Shown here piece after piece: positions 54,445 to 62,145 of a stretch of DNA of 64,000 nt (the first letter of the stretch is position 1; each line of letters begins with the position of its first letter). The notes under the pieces were generated by a model. The model had not been told where the DNA came from. It saw nothing but the letters and a program-made list of their open reading frames with translations, and searched no databases. A program made the translations under genes and the position numbers. Source of the DNA: Formosimonas limnophila (lineage in GTDB: Bacteria > Pseudomonadota > Gammaproteobacteria > Burkholderiales > Burkholderiaceae); assembly GCF_014652675.1 (NCBI RefSeq), contig NZ_BMZG01000001.1, positions 62,001-126,000 on the forward strand, written 5' to 3'.

Positions 54445-54821
54445 TGCCTGAACGTTGAATAATATGCATTAAATTGGGGTTGTTGCGTCGTGAGTAAGGT
54501 CAGTTTTTAACGCGCCGCAACAGTCAGTTTTGAGTGACAAATAACACGAAACAACCGAAAATCATTTATTGTCTAAACGTGTTTTCAAATTTTGAGAGTG
54601 ACTTAAAGACTTAAAAAATAGATTTCTGAATGATGGGTACGATAAAGCGGCTGATGCGATCTAAGCATAGCCGTTTTTTTGTGCATGTGTCCTTTGTTGG
54701 GTCATGCTTTGACGTAAAATGGTGCTTGGGTGACACAAAAAATGTCCAATTATTTATGATTGGTACTCTTTGATTTTTATTTTCCCGCATTTTTCTCCTT
54801 TTAAAAAGTTAAAGCACCAAC
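54445..54821 (+). terminator. intergenic stretch with a terminator at 54648-54680
   Basis: The 377 bases between tamB and radA hold no gene. CGGCT and ATGC (54648-54657) pair with GCAT and AGCCG (54665-54673), with one bulged base, followed by seven T, forming a terminator. Nothing else is recognised, and no clear radA promoter was seen. Confidence 0.65.
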
Positions 54822-56183
54822 ATGGCCAAATCCAAGACCCAATACGTCTGTAACGAATGTGGTGGCGTGACCGCTAAATGGGCAGGGCAATGTCCTCACT
54901 GTCAAACGTGGAATTCACTGGTAGAAACCGCTGAACAAAAGCCCAGTGCTAATCGCTTCGCCTCGCTCGCACCCGCATCGTCTGTGCAAAGTTTATCTGA
55001 TATCAATGCGGCGGATGTGCCGCGTTTTTCGAGTGAGGTTGCTGAGTTTGACAGAGTCCTCGGCGGTGGTTTGGTACCAGGTGCGGTGATTTTGATTGGC
55101 GGTGATCCCGGGATTGGTAAATCCACATTACTGTTGCAGTCGTTGGCAGCTTTGTCAAAAACACGTTCAGTCTTGTACACCAGTGGTGAGGAGTCAGGGG
55201 CACAGATTGCGTTGCGGGCGCAACGGCTCGGTTTGTCCAATGCGGCGATGCAGTTTCAGGCTGAGATTGGGCTTGAAGCGATTATGGCTACCTTGCAGAC
55301 GCTTAAGCCTGAAGTGGCGGTGATTGACTCGATTCAGACGATTTATTCGGGTGAGCTGACCGCTGCACCTGGCTCGGTGTCTCAGGTGCGTGAATGTGCT
55401 GCACAACTGACCCGTGTTGCCAAAGCGACAGGTGTGACCTTGATTATGGTCGGGCATGTGACGAAGGAAGGCAGTTTGGCAGGCCCGCGAGTTTTGGAGC
55501 ACATTGTGGACACGGTTTTGTACTTTGAGGGGGATACTCAGTCATCGTTTCGCCTGATTCGTGCATTCAAAAATCGTTTTGGCGCGGTCAATGAGCTTGG
55601 CGTTTTTGCCATGACTGAAAAAGGTCTCAAGGGTGTGACCAATCCATCGGCCATGTTCCTGTCGCAACACAATGCGGGGGTATCAGGGTCGTGTGTGATG
55701 GTGACGCAAGAGGGCACACGGCCTTTGCTGGTCGAGATTCAGGCATTGGTCGATGCGTCTCATGCCCCTGCTGCCCGTCGATTGTCGGTGGGCTTGGAGC
55801 AAAATCGTCTGGCGATGCTGCTTGCGGTGTTGCATCGTCATGCGGGTGTGGCTTGCTTTGACCAAGATGTCTTCATCAATGCGGTGGGCGGGGTCAAAAT
55901 CACAGAACCTGCAGCGGATTTGGCGGTGCTGCTGGCGATTGTCTCGTCCTTGCGCAATAAGCCTTTGCCCGCTGGTTTGGTGGTGTTTGGCGAGATTGGA
56001 CTGGCTGGTGAAATTCGTCCAGCACCGCGTGGACAAGAGCGGCTCAAGGAAGCCGCGAAACTGGGATTTACGCACGCTTTGATTCCGAAAGCGAATGCAC
56101 CAAAACAGAAAATCGAAGGCTTGATTGTGATTGCCGTTGAGCGAATAGATGAAGCATTAGACCAAGTCCGAAAAATGGACTAA
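54822..56183 (+). CDS. radA: DNA repair protein RadA
   Basis: The 453-residue protein has an N-terminal C4 zinc finger (Cys10, 13, 24, 27 in CNECGG and CPHC), a RecA-like ATPase with Walker A GGDPGIGKST (about 91-100) and the RadA-specific FKNRFGAVNELG. A Lon-like C-terminal domain is at about 290-453. RadA helps process recombination intermediates and branch migration. AAAAAG upstream is a weak ribosome binding site. Confidence 0.96.
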   Translation: MAKSKTQYVCNECGGVTAKWAGQCPHCQTWNSLVETAEQKPSANRFASLAPASSVQSLSDINAADVPRFSSEVAEFDRVLGGGLVPGAVILIGGDPGIGKSTLLLQSLAALSKTRSVLYTSGEESGAQIALRAQRLGLSNAAMQFQAEIGLEAIMATLQTLKPEVAVIDSIQTIYSGELTAAPGSVSQVRECAAQLTRVAKATGVTLIMVGHVTKEGSLAGPRVLEHIVDTVLYFEGDTQSSFRLIRAFKNRFGAVNELGVFAMTEKGLKGVTNPSAMFLSQHNAGVSGSCVMVTQEGTRPLLVEIQALVDASHAPAARRLSVGLEQNRLAMLLAVLHRHAGVACFDQDVFINAVGGVKITEPAADLAVLLAIVSSLRNKPLPAGLVVFGEIGLAGEIRPAPRGQERLKEAAKLGFTHALIPKANAPKQKIEGLIVIAVERIDEALDQVRKMD

Positions 56184-56279
56184 ACGCATTGCTCGTACTT
56201 CACAAGCACCACACACAAAATCATTATGATGCCTGCACACATTCGAGCAATGTGTCGCAGGTTCTTAAAAGGAGAGTGC

Positions 56280-57149
56280 ATGATTCAGATTAAAAAATTG
56301 TCGTTCGAATATGGGCAAAAAGTCGTGTACGACGACTTCTCACTGTCGATTCAGGATGCTGGGATTTATGGCTTGTTTGGCCGCAATGGCAGTGGCAAGT
56401 CAACCCTGCTCAAACTCATCTCTGGTTTGTTGTTTGCCCATGGCGGCACATTGTCGGTTTTGGGTCATGAGCCGAGTCGCCGTGCGCCTGACTTTTTGGC
56501 ACTAGTGTACATCGTGCCCGAAGAGTTTCATTTGCCCAATATTACCTTGGCACAGTTGGCCGATTCACAGTCACCGTTTTATCCGAATTTTTCGAAAGCG
56601 CATTTTGAGGAATATGCAGGGATTTTCGAGATTCCGACCGACAAAGGTTTTGAATCGATGAGTCTGGGGCAGAAGAAAAAAGCGGTGATTTCATTTGCAC
56701 TGGCGACGCATACCCCGATTTTGCTCATGGATGAGCCGACCAATGGCTTGGATATTTTGGGGCGCGCTCAGTTTAAAATCATTATGGCGCGTGCAGAGCA
56801 TGCTTCGCGTGTCGTGCTCATTAGTACACATCAAGCGCATGATTTAGAAAGTCTCATGAGTCATGTGCTGTTTGTCGATGGGGGGAGTCTGGCTTTGGCG
56901 GCGGATATGATGACCTTGCAGAGTGCCTTGAGCATGGGTGTGACTGATGACATTGGCCAGCTATCTGATGTGATTTATCAAGAGCATTTAGGGCAGCAGG
57001 TGGCTTATGTGGCAGCCAATCATAGTGGTCAGGCATTACCGATTCATCTTGAGTTGCTTTATAAAGCACTGAGTTTGCAAAAAGAAGGCGTGCTCAAAGC
57101 GTTAAACAACTTTGCTGGTACGACTTCAACAAAGGGAGGAACAGCATGA
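56280..57149 (+). CDS. ABC transporter ATP-binding protein
   Basis: The 289-residue ATPase has Walker A GRNGSGKST (about residues 37-45), a signature SMSLGQKKKAVISFAL, Walker B ILLMDEPTNGLD and the switch histidine in ISTHQAHDLE. The SLGQKKK-type signature is typical of ABC-2 exporters of the YtrB class. It has a strong AAGGAG site at the ATG. It overlaps the permease gene (ATGA), and the third gene overlaps in turn, so the three are one unit. The cargo is unknown; no GntR regulator is adjacent. Confidence 0.86.
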   Translation: MIQIKKLSFEYGQKVVYDDFSLSIQDAGIYGLFGRNGSGKSTLLKLISGLLFAHGGTLSVLGHEPSRRAPDFLALVYIVPEEFHLPNITLAQLADSQSPFYPNFSKAHFEEYAGIFEIPTDKGFESMSLGQKKKAVISFALATHTPILLMDEPTNGLDILGRAQFKIIMARAEHASRVVLISTHQAHDLESLMSHVLFVDGGSLALAADMMTLQSALSMGVTDDIGQLSDVIYQEHLGQQVAYVAANHSGQALPIHLELLYKALSLQKEGVLKALNNFAGTTSTKGGTA

Positions 57150-57979
57150 GTGCAGTTTTTGATACAGCGCGGTTTGGCCGACTGTGGCGTGCGCATTGGG
57201 CTGAGCGTTCGAAATCGTATCTGTGGTTTTTTGGCGTCTGCATCATTGTGTATTTGATGATGGCATTAATGGCTTTTGCAACCGTGGGTGAGGATACGTT
57301 CAGGCACGAGGGGCAGATGATTTGCTTTTACATGGGGTTATTTGTGACGGGTGCAATCTTTGCGGCGCGGCATTTTGAGGCGTTGTCGCGTCAGGAGTCG
57401 GTTTTGTTGATCTTGATGCGGCCTGCTTCGGTGTTTGAAAAAATCTTGCTGGCTTTTGTCATGGCGGTATTGTTTTATCCGCTGATGTACACTGTGATTT
57501 ATACGATGTGCAATTACCCCATGGTGAAAATCGCACAAGCCATCCGTTTGGCTGATGTGCAAGCCAATCCTAGCGAATACAACGTATATGAGCCAGAGGA
57601 TTTTGCATTGTTCATACCTTTTTTCTCTTTAGGCGATGCGGCTGCGAAAGATGCGTTTTATATTCGTATTACTCAGGGATTACTGGCTTTGGGCTTTATC
57701 AGCGTACAGGCGTTTTGTGTGGGAGGGAGTCTCTTTTTTAAACGCTTACCGATGCTTAAAACGGTATTGGCAGCATTTTTATTGTTTGTTGGCTTTGTAT
57801 TACTCATTGCGATTACAGGCGCATCACCTGAGCTATTGTTTGGACTTTGGTATGAGCGTCAAGAACGCCAGTTGCTTGACTGGTGGCAAATGGCAGCTGT
57901 ATTCATGTTTTGGATCGGTACGCCCATTATGTTGTGGGTGACGGCATTTTTTCACCTAAAAGAACGTGAGGTGGCATGA
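57146..57979 (+). CDS. ABC-2-type transporter permease
   Basis: The 277-residue membrane protein has about six hydrophobic segments (near 25-50, 60-80, 105-130, 175-195, 205-225 and 245-265). Its cytoplasmic, positively charged N-terminus (RFGRLWRAHWAERSK) is typical of ABC-2 permeases encoded beside a YtrB-like ATPase. It overlaps both neighbours by four bases. The protein family could not be named more precisely, and the substrate is unknown. Confidence 0.75.
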   Translation: MSAVFDTARFGRLWRAHWAERSKSYLWFFGVCIIVYLMMALMAFATVGEDTFRHEGQMICFYMGLFVTGAIFAARHFEALSRQESVLLILMRPASVFEKILLAFVMAVLFYPLMYTVIYTMCNYPMVKIAQAIRLADVQANPSEYNVYEPEDFALFIPFFSLGDAAAKDAFYIRITQGLLALGFISVQAFCVGGSLFFKRLPMLKTVLAAFLLFVGFVLLIAITGASPELLFGLWYERQERQLLDWWQMAAVFMFWIGTPIMLWVTAFFHLKEREVA

Positions 57980-58695
57980 TGGCGCACACAGTCAAAAAAG
58001 GTTGGGTGGTGTTCGCAGCGACAGTGGCGATGGTTTTTTGTACCATGCTGATTTCGGGGTCGTGGCGGAATCATCAACAATATGCCGCGAATTCAGAAAT
58101 TGTTAATGAGTCTTTCGACGTTTACGGTGTGCGTGTTGTGGAAATCAATGTTGAAAGTGGATTGAATATCGAGTTTTCAGATGCTGCTGTCGGTAGAGCC
58201 ACGCTTAAAACAGAAAGAGGTTCAGAGGGTTCAACTTATACAGGGCGAATCAACAACGGCGTTTTGCAAATCAACGGTTCAGGTTATGCTTTCGATAATG
58301 TTTTGACTTTACCAAGCTCGGTGAAAGAGATTCGCATTGCTACGACCAAAGACGGGCAGCCAGACTTGAGAGTACACTCAGTTGATGGGATGAGTGTGCC
58401 TGAGCTCACTATTAAGGCTAATCAGCCTGCCAATTTATCATTAACCAACATGAATATTAAGTATTTACTGATCAATTTACCGTACACCACAGAAGAGAAT
58501 GCCGCTCAGCAACTGGCACTTCACAATACAAAAATTGGCGATTTTGAGGTGAGTATGAACTTTGGTGATTTGGTTCGTTCTGGTGATACCCGCTTCGAAA
58601 AAGCGCAGTTCAAATTGGGAGATTCGGTGAATCTATCAGGTTGGTCTGCTCGACTGGTACAAAAAATGGTGATTTCATCGTTTAAGTCACCCTAA
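57976..58695 (+). CDS. membrane-anchored beta-rich protein of the ABC cassette
   Basis: The 239-residue protein has one N-terminal membrane segment (GWVVFAATVAMVFCTMLISG) and a periplasmic region with alternating hydrophobic and polar residues. This suggests a beta-helix or adhesin-like domain of the DUF2807/DUF4097 type (for example VVEINVESGLNIEFSDA). No catalytic motif is seen. The ATGA overlap with the permease, with a second ATG right after, suggests tight coupling and a role in the same export process. The function is unknown. Confidence 0.6.
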   Translation: MMAHTVKKGWVVFAATVAMVFCTMLISGSWRNHQQYAANSEIVNESFDVYGVRVVEINVESGLNIEFSDAAVGRATLKTERGSEGSTYTGRINNGVLQINGSGYAFDNVLTLPSSVKEIRIATTKDGQPDLRVHSVDGMSVPELTIKANQPANLSLTNMNIKYLLINLPYTTEENAAQQLALHNTKIGDFEVSMNFGDLVRSGDTRFEKAQFKLGDSVNLSGWSARLVQKMVISSFKSP

Positions 58696-58720
58696 ATCGC
58701 CAAATAACTATTCATAAGTC

Positions 58721-58758
58721 AGACAAAACACGCGGTTTAACAACCGCGTGTTTTGTCT
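58721..58758. terminator. bidirectional terminator between the ABC cassette and proC
   Basis: A 17-base perfect stem (58721-58737 with 58742-58758, loop TAAC) built on AACCGCGTGTTTT carries T-rich arms on both strands and separates two convergent units. Confidence 0.9.
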
Positions 58759-58774
58759 TGAGTCCCTTCAATAT

Positions 58775-59593
58775 TTATTTAGCCAGTTCAACAGCTAACT
58801 CTTTCGCACGTTCACAAGCTGCTTGTGTGCCGTGGTGAAGTGCTTTATCCATGCCATCGCTTGAGAATGCATTAAGTGCAGCGGCGGTTGTGCCGCCTTT
58901 TGATGTGACCTTTTCACGCAGAGTGGTTAAGCTGTCTTCGCTGGTATTGGCCAAAGCCACAGCGCCTGCAAAGGTTTGTTTGACCAACAAATCCGCCGTC
59001 GCTGAATCAAAGCCAAGCTCGACCGCAGCGGCGGCTAAATGCTCCATCATGTAAAACACATAAGCAGGGCCGCTGCCTGAGATAGCGGTGATACTGTCTA
59101 TTTGTGACTCAGTATCGAGCCAGACGGTGCTGCCGATGGTTTTAAATATGTTGTCCAGAGCGATTTGCTCATCAGTGCTAAACACACTGGTGGGTGCGAA
59201 AATACCAGTCACGCCTTGACTAACCATGGCAGGCGTGTTTGGCATGGTGCGGGCGATTTTGCTGTGATTGCCCGACCATGAAGACAGGGTGGCGGTGGTG
59301 AGACCTGCGGCGATGCTCACGAGCATTTGTTTGGTGTGCAGTAGTGGCGTGAGGTCTGTGAGCGCGTCCCGCATGTTTTGTGGTTTGACGGCGAGCACCC
59401 AAATGTCAACGTTTTGTACTGTGCTGACTGACTCGTGGCAGCTGATGTGAAATTGCTCTGTGAGTTTGTCTCGTGTGTTTGCGTTATGCTCAACAACGCT
59501 GAGAAGGGAAGGGTTAAAGCCTTGTTTAATCATGCCGCCGATGATGGCGTTGGCCATGTTGCCGCCGCCTAAAAATGCGATATGTGGATTCAT
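58775..59593 (-). CDS. proC: pyrroline-5-carboxylate reductase
   Basis: The 272-residue NAD(P)H enzyme makes L-proline. It has FLGGGNMANAIIGG at the N-terminus, VKPQNM, the SGSGPAYVFYMMEHLAAAAV dimer-helix stretch and the C-terminal TSKGGTTAAALNAF. The ATG at 59593 has a strong AGGAGG site. The longer frame to 59761 is an unlikely extension. It is downstream of yggS, the usual neighbour. Confidence 0.95.
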   Translation of the reverse strand: MNPHIAFLGGGNMANAIIGGMIKQGFNPSLLSVVEHNANTRDKLTEQFHISCHESVSTVQNVDIWVLAVKPQNMRDALTDLTPLLHTKQMLVSIAAGLTTATLSSWSGNHSKIARTMPNTPAMVSQGVTGIFAPTSVFSTDEQIALDNIFKTIGSTVWLDTESQIDSITAISGSGPAYVFYMMEHLAAAAVELGFDSATADLLVKQTFAGAVALANTSEDSLTTLREKVTSKGGTTAAALNAFSSDGMDKALHHGTQAACERAKELAVELAK

Positions 59594-59657
59594 GGGAGCC
59601 TCCTTTTGAGTGATTGGAAATACGGAAGAATGAGCCAGTTGTTGGTTCTGTCTTCCT

Positions 59658-60401
59658 TTAAGTGCGTTCGCCAAATAATGCGCTGCCAATACGCACCATG
59701 GTCGAACCTGCGGCAATGGCATGCTGATAGTCGGCAGACATGCCCATGGACAGCGTGTCAAAGTGGGCTTGTGTATTGTTTGGTAATGTGGATTTGATTT
59801 GGTTAAACAGTGTGTGCATCGCGAGAAATGGTGCTTGCTGCTCCTGCTCGCTGGCTGATTCAGCTAAGGGGGCTGGAATTGCCATTAAGCCACGTAGACG
59901 CAAATGAGGCATTTGGCTGACTGCGAGAGCGAGCATTAGAGCTTCTGACGGCGTACAGCCTCTTTTGCTTGGTTCGTGGCTGATGTTCACTTGTAGGCAA
60001 ATATTCAAAGCAGGCTGATTTTCTGGGCGTTGCTCGGATAAACGCTGCGCGATTTTAAGACGGTCAACACTGTGTACCCAGTCAAAGTGCTCGGCAATCA
60101 GACGGGTTTTGTTGCTCTGAATCGGACCGATAAAATGCCAGTGTGCTGAGTGATTGGGTAAAAGTTGTTGCAAAGCAACAATTTTATCCACGCCTTCTTG
60201 TACGTAGTTTTCCCCAAAATCACGCATTCCTGCTTCAAAAGCCGCCTGAATCACAGGCACAGCATGCGTTTTGGTCGCCGCCATCAGGCAAACACTGGCA
60301 GGCACTCGATGGTGAGCCTGACACGCCGATGAAATCTGGCTTTTTACTTGCTCTAATCGCTCAATATAAGTGGTAACAAGGCAGGGGTTGGCGTTTGACA
60401 T
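59658..60401 (-). CDS. yggS: PLP homeostasis protein YggS (PLPBP)
   Basis: The 247-residue TIM-barrel protein binds pyridoxal phosphate at the Lys in CLMAATKTH and has GENYVQEG, WHFIGPIQSNKT and a MGMSADYQHAIAAGSTMVRIG ending. It regulates vitamin B6 and amino-acid metabolism without known catalysis. The ATG at 60401 is preferred; an extension to 60497 overlaps the divergent pilT-like leader. proC follows after 64 bases. Confidence 0.93.
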   Translation of the reverse strand: MSNANPCLVTTYIERLEQVKSQISSACQAHHRVPASVCLMAATKTHAVPVIQAAFEAGMRDFGENYVQEGVDKIVALQQLLPNHSAHWHFIGPIQSNKTRLIAEHFDWVHSVDRLKIAQRLSEQRPENQPALNICLQVNISHEPSKRGCTPSEALMLALAVSQMPHLRLRGLMAIPAPLAESASEQEQQAPFLAMHTLFNQIKSTLPNNTQAHFDTLSMGMSADYQHAIAAGSTMVRIGSALFGERT

Positions 60402-60517
60402 AATCAAAATATAAGAGAATAATGGACGGATTGTGACAATACAGGGCAGTGCAGAGTGTTTGCATTTCGCTAAAAGCAGTGATGCCAAGCATAACACGGA
60501 CTGACCTTACAAGACTC

Positions 60518-61552
60518 ATGGACTTAACCGCTATTTTACATGCTGCGCAGCAGCAATTTGCCAGTGATGTGCACATGGATGCCGCATCATCGTCGGTCTA
60601 TGTGCGTAGCGCAGGGCGACTGGTGCTGCTCAACGGTTTTCAGTCATCGCCTCAGGCTTTACACGACTGGCTGTGGCAACGCTTGAACGAAGCGCAACGC
60701 ATCGTCCTTGGGATGCAGCGACAGCTGGATTTCTCTTATTTCGACGTTAATCTGGCTTTACGTACCCGCATCACTGCTTATTTTAGCTTGCATGGATTGT
60801 CTTTGGCGATTCGCTTACTGCCCTCGCAAGTACCCACCTTAGCTGAGTTGGGAGCACCTGCATTTTTGAGTCAATTATCTCCGTTCTCGCATGGTTTGGT
60901 GCTGATTACAGGTCCGACAGGTAGCGGCAAATCAACCACATTGGCCAGCACGTTGGCGCACATGAATCATAACTACGCTGCCCATGTCGTGACACTGGAA
61001 GACCCGATCGAGTTCGTGCACGAACAGGGTAAAAGCTTGTTTCATCAATCTCAAAAATCGCAACATTTCGATCACTATGCCGATGCTTTGAATGACTGTT
61101 TGCGTCATGACCCTGATGTGATTGTGGTGGGGGAGTTGCGTGATTTGGCGAGTATTGAGATGGCTTTGAGGGCAGCGGAAACGGGTCATTTGGTTTTGGC
61201 AACGCTGCACAGTGCGAGTGCGACAAATGCAACGACACGTTTGATTGATGTGTTTGATGAGTCCAATAAATCCTTTATTCGGCATGTACTGGCTTCTGTA
61301 CTCATTGGTGTGGTGGCGCAAAGATTGGTGGCGAGTGCGCCCAACGCTTCAGAGCAGGGGCGCGTGGCCATTTTTGAGACGCTGATTGCCAACCCCGCCG
61401 TGCGCAACCTCATTAAAGAAAATAAAGAAACACAGTTATCCAATTTGATGCAAACTCAAGCGCAGCAGGGCATGTTTACCTTTGCCCAACATTACCAAAA
61501 GCTTTTGGATGCAGGGCGGGTGATTGAGCCGATGCCCAATTGGCTGTCATAA
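60518..61552 (+). CDS. pilT: PilT-family type IV pilus retraction ATPase
   Basis: The 344-residue hexameric ATPase has Walker A GPTGSGKSTT (about residues 130-139), LEDPIEFVHE, VGELRDLASIEMALRAAETG (Asp box and Walker B) and LATLHSAS. The motifs fit PilT or the closely related PilU; PilT is favoured by length and by its place divergent from yggS-proC. It powers pilus retraction and twitching. The ATG at 60518 fits the family start. Two upstream in-frame starts at 60449 and 60482 are possible. Confidence 0.85.
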   Translation: MDLTAILHAAQQQFASDVHMDAASSSVYVRSAGRLVLLNGFQSSPQALHDWLWQRLNEAQRIVLGMQRQLDFSYFDVNLALRTRITAYFSLHGLSLAIRLLPSQVPTLAELGAPAFLSQLSPFSHGLVLITGPTGSGKSTTLASTLAHMNHNYAAHVVTLEDPIEFVHEQGKSLFHQSQKSQHFDHYADALNDCLRHDPDVIVVGELRDLASIEMALRAAETGHLVLATLHSASATNATTRLIDVFDESNKSFIRHVLASVLIGVVAQRLVASAPNASEQGRVAIFETLIANPAVRNLIKENKETQLSNLMQTQAQQGMFTFAQHYQKLLDAGRVIEPMPNWLS

Positions 61553-61579
61553 CTGCAACGGAATAACCCAAGGATAAGT

Positions 61580-62077
61580 ATGCCTAAAATCACTGACTTT
61601 ACGGTCAAAAACCTGATTGATGAGCCTGAATCGCTGTCGCAATACGAGGGACGTGTGGTATTGTTTGTCAACACAGCCAGTGCATGTCGATTCACACCTC
61701 AGTATGCGCAATTGCAAAAACTTTACGAGCAGTACGCTGAGCGCGGCTTAAGCGTTTTGGCCTTTCCATGCAATCAGTTTGGGCGTCAAGAGAGCGGAAG
61801 TTCGGATGAAATCGGTGCGTTCTGTGACAAAAATTTCCAGGTGACCTTTCCTGTGATGGGGAAGGTGAGTGTCAACGGGAAACAAGCCGATCCTGTGTGG
61901 CAATGGCTAAAATCCCAAGCACCTGGCGTGCTTGGCACACAAAGCATTAAATGGAATTTCACTAAATTTTTGATTGGCAGAGATGGCCGTACAGTCAAGC
62001 GCTATGCACCATTGACAGAGCCTGTCAAAATGGTAGCAGACATCAAACAGTTACTGGTGCAGTCAATACAGTCATAA
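61580..62077 (+). CDS. glutathione peroxidase family protein
   Basis: The 165-residue thioredoxin-fold peroxidase has the catalytic Cys36 in VNTASACRFTPQY, the Gln and Trp motifs LAFPCNQFGRQE and IKWNFTKFLI, and no selenocysteine codon. The residue order ACRF instead of the more usual KCGF is a small variation at the active site. It resembles BtuE/BsaA enzymes that reduce lipid or hydrogen peroxides. AAGGA lies before the ATG. It stands between pilT and kup on the same strand. Confidence 0.92.
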   Translation: MPKITDFTVKNLIDEPESLSQYEGRVVLFVNTASACRFTPQYAQLQKLYEQYAERGLSVLAFPCNQFGRQESGSSDEIGAFCDKNFQVTFPVMGKVSVNGKQADPVWQWLKSQAPGVLGTQSIKWNFTKFLIGRDGRTVKRYAPLTEPVKMVADIKQLLVQSIQS

Positions 62078-62145
62078 GCTATCCGCACGAAAAGCATGAT
62101 TTACTTCTCGTGCGCTTCACGTATTTATAAGGATAAAGGTGATTC

